DNA of 64,000 bases. Origin: Smittia aterrima. Taxonomy: Eukaryota > Arthropoda > Insecta > Diptera > Chironomidae. Below the pieces are notes generated by a model, which was not told where the DNA came from, did not search any database, and saw only the letters and a list, made by a program, of their open reading frames with translations. Positions 14,231 through 24,515 of this stretch are shown here, piece after piece (position 1 is the stretch's first letter; each line of letters begins with the position of its first letter). Both the position numbers and the translations under genes were made by a program. The stretch lies in contig CP093829.1 of assembly GCA_033063855.1 (NCBI GenBank), positions 1,498,243-1,562,242 on the forward strand, written 5' to 3'.

Positions 14231-14553
14231 CTTGTGCGGAAATCTCTCTTTGTATCCAAACAGAGGACAAACTAAACATGAATGTTTGAGTTGTAGCCGA
14301 AGGAGCTTGAAATGTGATGAGAAAAGTTTATTTTCAAAGTTTAGTTTGAAATTATTTTCTGGTGTGCATCTTATTTAATATTCACTGAGTGTAACTTATG
14401 CAATCAAATCAACACTGGAATCGCTCAAAGATAAGCAACTTTATTTATTGAGCTGTCAAGGTCAAGTTCAAATTGAAATAAAAACGTGAGCACTTAGTCC
14501 GCAGTTTCATATTTTTTTCAATTGATTGTCATTTCTTATCATTTGTGTCGTCG
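14231..14553. other. spacer between P450 pseudogene and P450 gene
   Basis: No gene is seen. The right half (about 14455-14553) is the proximal promoter of the intact P450 and resembles 12880-12980 upstream of the pseudogene. Confidence 0.5.
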
Positions 14554-14589
14554 TATAAAAGTCTCAACAGAAAACTGAGTGCTCTCAGT
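14554..14589 (+). promoter_or_regulatory. P450 core promoter (TATA + TCAGT initiator)
   Basis: TATAAAA lies at 14554-14560 and TCAGT at 14585-14589, putting the inferred +1 A at 14587, 33 bp from the first T of the TATA box. This leaves a leader of about 15 nt before the ATG at 14602. It also argues against the in-frame ATG upstream at 14545, which lies 5' of the TATA box. Confidence 0.7.
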
Positions 14590-14601
14590 TTATTCGCGAA
14601 G

Positions 14602-16389
14602 ATGTTCGAGTGGAGTTTGAAGAATATTTCTTTGCTCGCAATCGCGAGTTTGTTGCTTTACAAATTGTTAAGAAGAAAATCCAATTTCTTTGAGTCGAGA
14701 AATGTGAAGTCTCCAAAATCGTTTCCGCTTCTCGGATTCATGAAGGAAGTGATGATTGGAAAGCGACATATGATGGATGTGATGAATGAATATTACAATC
14801 AATTTTCTGATACAAAGTTCGTAATCAAAGACTTGCTTCAGCTCTCAAGTGATTTGATTGAAAATATTTCAGATTCTTTGGAGTGTTTGAGTTTCTGACT
14901 CCAGTTTACGTTATTCGAGACTTGGATTTAATTCGTCAGATTTCAGTCAAGGACTTTGACAGTTTCCCTAACCATCGAGGAGTATTTGAAGAGGGCTCCG
15001 ACAATTTCTTTGGCAGAAATCTTTTTGTCCTTCGAGATGAGAAATGGAGATCAATGCGAGCGACACTCTCGCCAGCGTTTACTGGATCAAAAATGAGAAA
15101 AATGTTCAGTTTAATTGCTGACATCTCCAACGACTACATGAAAGAGCTTCGCATAAAATACAAAACTGAGAAGGAAATTGAGTTTAAAAGGTTTGCAAAC
15201 TGTTACGCGCACGATGTGATCTCGAAATGCGCATTCGGAGTGTCACTAAATTCACTCGCGAATCCAAACACTGAAAATTTCAAGGCAGCTCTCAAAATGA
15301 CGGAGTTTCCATTGTCGATTCAATTGAAATTTATGGGCTACGCGGCTTTTCCTAAGTTGATGAACGTGAGTACTTGAGTTCACTCACTTTCATTTCCTAA
15401 CAAAACAATTTTTCTTGAAGTTCTTAAAAGTCAAACTTTTTGACCTACAAATAACGAATTTTTTCACCGAAATCATAAGCGCTAACATAAAATACCGCGA
15501 GGAGAATAATATCAAGATTAATGACGTCATAAATTTATTGATGCAAGCGAGGAGAGACGGGTCGATTGAGATGGAGAATGATAAAGCTTATGAGAGTGCT
15601 GGCTTTGCTACGGTCATAGAACATGATGAGATTAAAAAAAATACCGCAAAGATTGCAAGTTGGTTTCTTTTCTAAAACAAACAATCCAACGGAGAATTTA
15701 TAAGTTTGTTTGCTCTTCTCTTTAAAGAATGGGATTTCGAGGATATAACGGCTCAGTGCTTAGTTTTCTTCCTCGCTGGATACGATACGGTAGGAACAGC
15801 GACACATCACATGGCACATTCCCTTGCTGTGAACCAAGACATTCAGAAGAAATTGGTAGAAGAAATTGACAACTTGACTAAGAAGCTTAACGGTCGATCA
15901 TTCACGTATGAGGACATTCAGGGCTTAACTTACCTCGACATGGTGCTTTCTGAAACTTTGCGACTTTTTCCTCCTCTCTCGTTCTTAGATCGACGTTGTA
16001 ACGAGAAAATTGTTATTGTAAACAACGATGGCACGAAAGTCGAGCTTCAGCCAGGCGACGGCGTTTTCTTTCCAATCTCAAGCATTCATCGTGATCCGAA
16101 CTATTTCCCGGATCCACTGAAGTTCATTCCTGAAAGATTTTCCCATGAAAATCGAGACAAAATCAAACCTTTTTCCTTTCTTCCTTTTGGCACTGGCCCG
16201 AGAAATTGCATTGGAAGCAGATTTGCGTTGATGGAGATTAAAGCTTTATTCGTTTCTCTGTTGAGCAACTTTACAATCGAGCGCTGCAGTAAAACGGAAA
16301 ACACTATTCGTCTTCTACCAGGGACCATTCAAAATAAGCCTGCGAATGGCGTTTGGGTCTCGTTAAAGCCAAGGAAGCAAGAAATGTGA
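14602..16389 (+). CDS. cytochrome P450, CYP9-like (CYP3 clan)
   Basis: Predicted ER-anchored monooxygenase, 535 aa. Exons are 14602-14816, 14873-15365, 15421-15658 and 15728-16389; the introns are 56, 55 and 69 bp, all GT-AG. Visible landmarks are an N-terminal hydrophobic anchor (about residues 5-20), the helix-C WRSMR motif, an I-helix AGYDT (332-336), the K-helix ETLR (391-394), PERF, and the heme loop FGTGPRNCIG with ligand Cys476. The ESAGFATV segment and the GPRNCIGSRFA heme loop are typical of CYP9, a family often linked to xenobiotic metabolism; the substrate cannot be read from sequence. The first intron has a weak donor (GTTCGT), but the join gives a continuous P450 sequence (DTK-FFGVFEF). 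The length is normal. It is the intact member of a tandem pair. A polyadenylation signal AATAAA lies at 16419-16424. Confidence 0.93.
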
Positions 16390-16424
16390 GAAAAAAGGAA
16401 ACTCATTTTCATAATGATAATAAA

Positions 16425-17851
16425 GTTTGTCGTTCAATATGAAAGAAGAAAAAAAAAATGTTTAAAATATTTTTCCTCGTTATTGCAAAACTTCGACATC
16501 CTACATGATGTATCGAGATGCTTGGAAGTTTTTTAATTTAAAACTTTCGCCTGAGCAGAAATCTCGAGAAACTTAAAAAGATATGGAAAGGAAAAGTTCA
16601 TCAATGATTTTCGCTAGTGACGCAGCATCGCGCTGTCGCGGCACTTCACATAACTCACGAATGTCTCGCTGATGAATGCTTTCGACTTATGAATAAAACA
16701 ATCTGAAAGCTTCCTGTTTCAACAACTGAAAAATTTATTTGTGCATTCAGCTCGTGATGGAAGAAATGTCGGAAAGAATGAAGAGTCTTGATTGGGAACA
16801 ACTTTTGATGCAAAAAAAAAACTCGTTCTTTATAATGAGTCGTTCTGAGACAACGTACGAGTCATAATTTTACATTGTGAAGTTTAATTCTCGTCACATT
16901 GAGAGTAAAGCATACTCGACGAACAAACCCTTGACAAGCTTTTCTGAGCTTAACAACGCGAAGACAAGTTGTGACGGCTTTTGATCGATGATTTCTAAAG
17001 AAGAAGTTCTTCTTTAGGTAGAAAAGTCAAGAAATAAAAGTTTGTGCCTTCGTCAACGCTTTCTTGACGATGAAATTTCATCCGTTTATAGTTTCCATAA
17101 GCCCAAATTGCCAGAGGGAGGAGTAGATCATAGAGAGAAAGAAATGATTTCGTTCGTTAAATATTTGTGCTTCGCTCTTCCTCTCCTTCCACCAGATTAA
17201 GTTGTAAGCATGATGCTAGAGATTTAGCTTTTAATTCCGCTTGCATAAAATGTGGAGCGAGTCCAACGAAGGGAAAACAGGAAAATTAAGCTCTTCCTCT
17301 CGTTCGAGCTTACGAAAATCTTTCTAGTAAGTCAGCATAAATCTTCGAGTAATATGCTTTTAGAGGAAATTACGGATTTATGAAAGGGAAATGTCGTTCG
17401 AGGCGAATAATCCTATGAAACAGAGAATAGTCACGTATCTGCAATTAAAATCCTAACTCAGCAGCTTCTTTGAGAATTTATTTCCTCCCGAAAACTTTCC
17501 CTTCATTTCTCACCGAAAAAGCGAAAGCAGATGTTCTTGATTGACTCTGATTACTCTTCTGAATGGAACCGCTTGGCATTATCACCGAAACTTCTTTGAA
17601 CTTTAAGATATCGAAGGAAGACTCCCTTCCCGTTTCTCATTCAAGAAAAAAACTTTTAATTCTGCGTGTCTCATAACGTATCGGTTTCCCCGGCGACCTT
17701 TTGATGGTTGGAGATTCATTACGAAACCCGAAGCTTGAGGTTATTGAGGTGAAGAGGGGGACCACGTTATTTATCTTGGCAAAATTTAAATTGTCGTGCT
17801 TTCTATTCGACATCAAAAGGTTTTTTTTTTGCTTGCAACAAACTCAGTGAG
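16425..17851. other. intergenic spacer, P450 to tilB
   Basis: No gene is seen. It contains a perfect inverted repeat at 16995-17017 with 11-bp arms around one central base, and a second, imperfect one near 17050-17070. Confidence 0.6.
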
Positions 17852-17878
17852 CTTACCATGGCAACCTGAATTGTTTAT
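17852..17878 (+). promoter_or_regulatory. RFX X-box with adjacent forkhead-type site
   Basis: cttaccatggcaac at 17852-17865 matches the RFX X-box half-sites (GYTRCC, two bases, RRHRAC) at every position but the first. Read on the other strand it again misses only one position. Seven bases on, tgtttat at 17872-17878 is the inverse of ATAAACA, a forkhead (RYMAAYA) site. The X-box ends 62 bp before the tilB ATG. In flies RFX together with the forkhead factor Fd3F drives chordotonal cilium genes, so the pair fits this gene (inference). Confidence 0.65.
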
Positions 17879-17927
17879 TTCGATAAAATTCGACATTACC
17901 GCAATTGTTTCAAAGTTCAAGGGGAAT

Positions 17928-19671
17928 ATGGTGAAAAGTAAATTGAGGAATTAATGTTTGGAAAAGATTTCTTAACAAGTTTTCTCTTCAGTTACCGAGC
18001 AACTCATTCGTAAGAAGGCAGAGCACAACGAGCTTTATATATTTAGCCTCGAGGAGCTATCGTTGCATCAGGAAAATATCGAACGTATCGAGCTTGTTCA
18101 AGAGCTTTGCCGTGAGCTAAAAATTCTACTTTTGCAGTCAAATTTGATCCCGAGAATCGGTAATAATTCAATTTGCGAACATGAAAGTTTTATTTCATTT
18201 TTGCTGCTTCAGAAAACATCCATAAATTGAAAAAGCTCGAATATTTGAATCTGGCAATAAATAACATCGAGAAAATAGAAAACCTCGCATCATGTGAGTC
18301 GCTACAGAAGCTCGACCTCACATTGAATTTCATTGGAGAGTTAACGAGCATTGAAAGCTTGAAGTGGAACGTTCACCTAAAGGAGTTGTTTCTTACCGGA
18401 AATCCGTGCACAGGTGAGCAAGATACAAAATGAAATGTTAATTGGCAACTCGAAATCTCTTGCAGACTTTTCTTGTTATCGAGATTACGTCGTCGTTGCT
18501 CTTCCGTCGTTGAAAACGTTGGACGGAGTTGAAATTACACGAACGGAACGACTTAAAGCTCTAAAGAGCTTCGAGGAGAATCGACGTGAAGTAATTCAAT
18601 TGCAAGTAAGTAAACATTGGAGCCATTGTCAGTCTCAAAGCCGGAACAAGAAAAATATAATTTAATTGCATTACCCCCGAGCAACGATGAAAAGAGAAAT
18701 GTTTGAAAGAGAAATTGTTGATTTTCCGAGAAAGTATCAAAGATCCCTGTTGTGCTCATGACTTGTTTTGTTTCATCAGCTTCATCGCATGACAACGATG
18801 TGATGGGGAGCATTTGAAAGTTTTGTCTTTTTAAGGATTTTCTCTCAGACATCGCAGATTTTCTGCAATCTCATTTTGGATCTAAGTCTCCTTCTCTCTA
18901 ACCCTCTACGATTAGGCAAAGTATCAGATTACTCGAGATGAACAAAAGTTGAGGGTTGCAAGTGAAATTGAAGCGATGGAAAATGCTGATCTCGATGATG
19001 AGACGAAGCTAAGAGAGTAAGTGCAGAAAGATTTTTTTAGGTCACGTCGCTCACATTTCTTCGAGCCCATCAATTTAGATTCTGGAGCATGAAGAGCGAG
19101 AATTGCCCGGAAATTCGATGCGAAATTGCAGAAAAGTCACGTCGCGCCAACCGTGAGAACGCAATCGATACGACGGAGCAGAAGGTGAAAAAAGTCACTC
19201 CAAAGCTTTTCGCCGATGGTGGGCGGCCTTATTGCCTCAATCTACCTCGACTCGATTTCTCATTCCTCGACGAACCGGACCGTTACGAATTGGATTTGCA
19301 TGTTTACAAGTAAGAAGAAAATTTTAAAAGATTTTTCTCGTCCTTTTTTTAATTGCTTCATCGTCAGGTTCCTCGACACGTCTCTCATTGACATTGACGT
19401 TCAACCGAATTACCTTCGTGTGACAGTAAAAGGAAAAATCTTTCAAATGGCTCTCAACGACGAGGTTCGAATCGATGATTCGACATCTCTGAGATCTCAG
19501 ACGACAGGATATTTGAAGATTATTATGCCAAAGATGAATGCAGAAACTTGTTTGACGGTGAAGAAGGTTAACAACTGTCCAAAGCAAATGAAGTCATCAT
19601 CACTTTTCGAGAAAGCTGTCAACATAAGAAATATTGTTGTTGACGAATCTGAAATTCCGCCTTTAGTTTAA
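17928..19671 (+). CDS. tilB: dynein axonemal assembly factor 11 / LRRC6 (touch insensitive larva B)
   Basis: Cytoplasmic factor for pre-assembly of axonemal dynein arms, needed in fly chordotonal neurons and sperm. The model has seven exons and 384 aa: 17928-17937, 17992-18159, 18213-18413, 18466-18605, 18916-19016, 19079-19309 and 19368-19671. The first coding exon is only 10 nt (ATG GTG AAA A) and joins to give [17 protein letters not shown], the conserved family start. Leucine-rich repeats run from about residue 20 to 130 (for example [20 protein letters not shown]), followed by the LRR cap FSCYRDYVV and [10 protein letters not shown], a charged helix, and a C-terminal CS/p23-like domain from about residue 280. 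Exon 5 could instead start 6 nt later at 18922. The length is close to fly tilB. AATAAA lies at 19681-19686. Confidence 0.93.
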
Positions 19672-19686
19672 AGAATGAAAAATAAA

Positions 19687-20186
19687 TGATTCTTATGATT
19701 TAATTTTATTTTCACCTTCACTCGTGCCGAATCTTTGAAGAAACAAAATTCTTTGGATTTTATCATTTCCATTTGCTGCCGGAAATGATACAAACAATCG
19801 TTCGTTATTTACAATTATCAGTTTTGTAGATGCGCAGCAAAAAAGTAAAATGGCTAAAGAATTTCTTTTTAATTTCCTAAACTTTGAAATTTGATTCTTC
19901 GTTCATTCAGTCTTGAAATATCCAAACAATCAAAGGTTTTCGAGGCTCATCGAGACGAGTTGCTAGATTGCCGATTTAACATGAGAACAAAGAATCGTTT
20001 GCAATGTTGCATTGTCGTTTAGAACCCAATCGGAGGCATAGAAATGGCAGAGATAATGAAACGTCGTATTCCACTTTTCCAATTATGAGAACCTTTAATT
20101 GAATTTCTTTGAGACTTACATTCACCAGCAGACACACTTCACTCACAAAAGACCAGCAACTAACGTCTTGCGTTTTCAATTTAATT
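19687..20186. other. convergent 3' region of tilB and Tim17
   Basis: No gene is seen. The two genes run toward each other. A candidate poly(A) signal for Tim17 (ATTAAA on the minus strand) is at 20094-20099, 88 nt beyond its stop. Confidence 0.6.
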
Positions 20187-20775
20187 TTACTGATAACTCG
20201 GTGGAGGCCCGCCAAAACTAAATCCACCTTTGTTCGGATCCCCCAAAACCGATGGATCTTGGGGAAGTTCTTGAGGCGATGGATTCTTAAATTGGTCAGC
20301 TGATAATCTCGTGAAAAGAATACCAACGCCTTCAATTAAAGCTAATAAAACTCCGCCGATGATTGCACTTCCTGTCATTGCTGCCACTCCGTTACGCGCT
20401 GCGAGAATTCCGCCTGTTGCCGCTCCACTAATTATCGAGTTCCAAGGGTCTTCCTTCTTTCTAAAGTGTACGAGTGTGCAGTCAATTGTTGAGAACATTC
20501 CTCCCCAAACAGCGAAATTTCCAGCGATGATCGGTGAGCGAGCTTTGATTGAAGTCACACTGCCGATCTAAAATTCAGACAAATCAAGGTTTCAGATCGT
20601 GATTGCATCACAACGAATAAATTTTACTCACAAATCTGCGTGACAATCCTGACGGTGCGTTTCTGAATCCTTTGATAGCTTGGAAGACGCCGCCACCTAT
20701 GCAACCCATTGCAAAGGCACCACCGCAATCGTCAACGATTCTGTAGGGACATGGCTCTCGTGCATATTCTTCCAT
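20187..20775 (-). CDS. Tim17b: mitochondrial import inner membrane translocase subunit Tim17
   Basis: Core subunit of the TIM23 presequence translocase of the mitochondrial inner membrane. There are two exons, 20632-20775 (48 codons, ATG at 20773-20775) and 20187-20567, separated by a 64-bp intron with a GTGAGT donor; the product is 174 aa, the usual length. It shows the family hallmarks: an N-terminal [15 protein letters not shown], a glycine-rich first membrane segment ([18 protein letters not shown]), then [19 protein letters not shown] and a [13 protein letters not shown] segment, with four hydrophobic segments in all. The C-terminal tail is proline/glycine-rich. A 5' UTR intron is possible, since a TTTCAG lies a little upstream of the ATG. 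The paralogue assignment (Tim17b rather than another Tim17) is an assumption. Confidence 0.95.
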
Positions 20776-21336
20776 TTCGGCAGAATTTGTTTAGTCTGAA
20801 AGTCACATTGCGAAATTAATTTTTTCAATTTTCAAGATCAAATGGTTGAGGAATTTCAACTAAATTATGATCACTAGACACGCACGCACCTCGTTTACTT
20901 AATATATTCACCTTCGGAGACGAACGGTGTCGAATTATCGTTTGAAAATTGCGTTTTAATTATTGGAAATAATTTTAGGAGAAAGTTTACGTTCGAAGAA
21001 GACGCACGAGAAAATTTTTTGTTCGAATATTCGGCACAATGAATAAATCGCCAGCAGCGTTTCTTTGGATCTTGTTGTAATTCTGTGGATAAAACTTGTT
21101 CAAAACTCGAACACAAAAATAAAATTAAAAGTTCAAGTGGAAATAAGAAGATTTAGGCGCAGAAAATATTGAAAAAGTGAATTTTAGGAAATTGTTCAAC
21201 GATTCAAAGTGAAGATTAGGTCGCAGCAATCGAATTATCAACGAAAAAAGCGAAAAGTAAAATTAGGAAAGCATTTTCTCTCTCCATATCTCTATCTCCC
21301 TCTTGCATTGTTTTTAGAGTCGCTTCGAATAAAAAA
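20776..21336. promoter_or_regulatory. shared divergent promoter region, Tim17 / Acinus
   Basis: The 561 bp between the two ATGs has no TATA box in a usable position. A pyrimidine-rich run ending in TTTTTAG (AG at 21316-21317) just upstream of the Acinus ATG looks like the acceptor of a short 5' UTR intron; a GTAAAA near 21256 could be its donor. Confidence 0.45.
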
Positions 21337-23808
21337 ATGCCGCGTAAACGTGCATCAGGATCTTCGCCGGAAAAACCAGCAGCAACACCTCGTCGTAACA
21401 CTCGTCGTGGCCGAAACAAGTCGGAAGAAGCTGAAGAAACAGCAGCAGCGATTCCTCGTCATTTGTTAAATTCCGACGAATCAGATGAAGAAGAAGATAA
21501 TGATTCCGACTATGGAAGCCCAAAGAAAGGTCGTGGCGGACGAGCAGCAAAAGCAACAACTGGACGTGGACGAAAAGCTAAGGACACGACAGTTGCTGAA
21601 GATAAACCAGCAGCAAGACCAAGACGTGGAAGACGAGCAGCCGCTGCTGTTCGGGACTCATCACCTCAAAATATTGCTGAAGAAGCTGATAACTCACAGT
21701 CTACACAAGAAACCCAAGAAACTGCTGAAACAACAGAGAATGAGGCTACTGAGCCAATAACCACAATTCATAGCACTGACAATTCCGCTCACGAACAAGA
21801 ACCAATCCAAACAACATCCGAACCAGTCACTCAAGTCGACGAAGATAAGGTAAGTGAAGTAACAATTGAACAGGATTTACGATCAAATAATGACCAAGCG
21901 CCTGTTAACGAAGAAGAAGACGGTGGAAATGAAAGTGATGTTGAGACTGGTCGTGAGAGTGTAGACAAAGTTATTGAAACTCCAGAAGTTGAACCGGAGA
22001 CGATTGTTCTCAATGAAGAAGAATCTAAGGAAGCGCCGGAATCATCAAACCAGAGTGAATCGCGCTCAAATTCGTCTGAAAAGGAAGTTTATCGTCGGAA
22101 AGCTCGATCAAGTTCTCCTGAAATTATCGATGACTCCTGTGACAAAATGGATGTCGATACATCAGATCGAGTTGCGTATGCTGCAAAATCAGATGTCGAA
22201 ATATCGATTCGTGTTCAGGAAGAAGAGAAAGCTCCTGAACCTAAAGAAAAAGTTGAAGAAGCTGTTCCGGTCAAAGAAAAGCCCGTAGAAGAAAAGAGCG
22301 CAGCTCTTCAGAAACGAAAGCGCAAGTGGACTGCTCCCAAGAACGATGACACGCCCGTTATAGCAATCACAACTGATTCGCTGAAAAACATCATTTCTGA
22401 GGAAGTTAAACCAGTTCCATTGAGCGATATTAAGTTGATGAGCGCATCACCAGAACCCGAACCGGAGGAAAAACGAATTCGTACAAAACCAACTGCGGAT
22501 GATAAGGACGCAAGAAAGAAGTTGCTTATGGAACGTTTGCGCAAACAAGAAGAGGAAGAAGAGCGCCGTAATGAACAACTCGTTAAAGCTATCGACAAGA
22601 GTCAAGCACCTTCAAACGGAACTTCCGCGAATGGCGCCATGTCTAAAGATCGCAAAGTTTCAATAATCCTTGATGCTCCGCCATCACCTCCCAAGAACGA
22701 CTGCTCAAACATTCTGTATATCACCAACTTAGTTCGTCCGTTCACAGTTCTACAATTGAAAGGATTATTGGCGCGAACCGGCAAAATTGTCGAAAACGGC
22801 TTCTGGATCGACAAAATCAAGTCGAAGTGCTTCGTAAAATACGAAACAGAAGAGTAAGTTTACTTTATTTGAATGATTAAAATAAAATCTAAACAATCTT
22901 TCTTCACTTTAGTGAGGCTGTTGAGACTCGTCATGCTCTTCATGGAGTAATTTGGCCGTCTTCGAATCCCAAATTCTTACAAGTCGACTTTGGCAAACAG
23001 GACGACATGGATAAAGCGATAGTTTCTACTTTGGAAGAAATGCCAAGAATTCAAATCACCACCGAGAATCGCGATTTGAAGGATGAAAAGGACTTCGGAT
23101 GGAGCAAGGATCCAACAAAGGCTTCAGGAGTTGATGATCGTTCGAGAGTAAGTTCGCGAAAACTTCTTAATGAAACTCAAGCTAATTTTGTAATGTTTCA
23201 GGGCTCTAACAGACCTGTTCGCGAATGGGACGTCGGAAAGAAGGATAAGGAGGACCACGAACGCGATGATCGAGACAGAAATCGTCGTAAGAGATCTCAA
23301 GATCGTGAGAATCGTCGCGAAAAGGATCAGAAGAAAGATGAACGACCTGAAAGACGAAGAAGCGTCAGTGATTCGCCAGGTGAGATCAAATCCAATTAAA
23401 GTTGATTCTCAGTCTAAGAACAAAATATTTAAATTAGGTCGCAAAACAGATAAACCCGATGGAGAAGTTCAGCCAGTTCGTTTGTTGGATGATTTGTTCA
23501 GAAAAACTAAGGCAACGCCTTGTGTCTACTGGCTTCCTTTATCAGCAGAACAAGTAAGCACTTTGTGTGTTTCTATTCTAGATTATTTTCTAATAATTTC
23601 TCTCAATCAACAGATCATTGAAAAGGAAGAACAACGACAGAAGAATCTTGCAGAGAACGAACGTCGTATGGAAGAGATTCGCAAACAGCGTGAAGAAAGA
23701 TTGAAAGATCGTCGTCGTTCCAATTCTCGAGACCGCAGTCGCAGAGACCGTAGTCGTGATCGACGTCGTAGATCAGTTTCACGGGATCGTAGATATAACC
23801 GGCGTTAA
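21337..23808 (+). CDS. Acn: Acinus (apoptotic chromatin condensation inducer homologue)
   Basis: Nuclear protein of the ASAP complex (with RNPS1 and SAP18) that associates with the exon junction complex. The model has five exons and 746 aa: 21337-22853, 22913-23147, 23202-23379, 23438-23553 and 23614-23808, with 52-60 bp introns. The N-terminal half is low-complexity, basic then very acidic ([14 protein letters not shown] start; many E/D/S/K). An RRM-like domain runs from about residue 458 ([20 protein letters not shown]) to 540, across the first intron. The RNPS1-SAP18 binding motif follows at about 656-683 ([12 protein letters not shown], then CVYWLPLS). The tail is rich in RS/RD repeats. 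No SAP domain is evident at the N terminus. The length is close to the fly protein. A poly(A) signal is not obvious nearby; ATTAAA at 24078 and AATAAA at 24275 are candidates. Confidence 0.95.
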
Positions 23809-24466
23809 GTTGTTTCCTGAATCTTCATTCCCAATTTTTTTTAAAGTGGAAGAAGATTTTACTAATTCTAGATTCCCCAATTCATGCCCCAAATTCACTT
23901 CAAGTCTCAAATCTCCAAAGCCGGAAATATTTTTTTCCAAAATGTTGTCTCAGTTTGAAGGCATCGCCTTCTAGTAAAACTGACACTTGATTAACTTTGA
24001 AAGAATTTTTTGTTTTGCTTTCTTTTTTCTTTTCTTTCTCTCACCTGCACCAGAAACAAATCTAATCTTGAGAAATAATTAAATGCGTGTGTTGTGTAAG
24101 AGGACGAAATTGAAATATTTGAAAAAACCTTTTTGAAAACCTTCGCCATGTGAATTTGATTGCGTCTATGGAGATCGACGGTGGACAAAGCTCGGAAAAA
24201 TTGAAATGTTAGAATCATTCGCTTCTTCCAGGATCGCAACATAATCATCGAGGGATTCACATTTTCGAAAAAACAATAAAATGAAATAAGAAACTACAAG
24301 TTAAACTTCAATAGATGGTAAAATAAAATGGAAAAATTAGAAATCCGAAATAAATGAATAAATTCAATAAGAAAGAAGAAGTCTTTTTGTTTTAGTTGTC
24401 AAAGCTTTTAAGTCTTGAGGAATAAAATTGGAATCTTATCAGCGAAGAGAGCTTTAAATCTTTTGG
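23809..24466. other. Acinus 3' UTR and spacer
   Basis: No gene is seen. Most of it is probably Acinus 3' UTR, with AATAAA at 24275-24280 and others to about 24370. Confidence 0.5.
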
Positions 24467-24502
24467 TATAAAATGAGTTGATTGTTATGCAGTGATTTCA
24501 GT
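24467..24502 (+). promoter_or_regulatory. lipase core promoter (TATA + TCAGT initiator)
   Basis: TATAAAA lies at 24467-24473 and TCAGT at 24498-24502; the inferred +1 A is at 24500, 33 bp from the TATA start, with a 16-nt leader to the ATG. The layout is the same as at the P450 gene. Confidence 0.7.
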
Positions 24503-24515
24503 TAGTAATTGAAAA

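Noticed and set aside
14545..14601. Upstream in-frame ATG for the P450 gene
   Set aside because: It lies 5' of the TATA box and initiator, and the hydrophobic anchor begins properly at the ATG at 14602.
21209..22598. Several overlapping frames on both strands within Acinus
   Set aside because: They are shadows of the long, low-complexity Acinus first exon.
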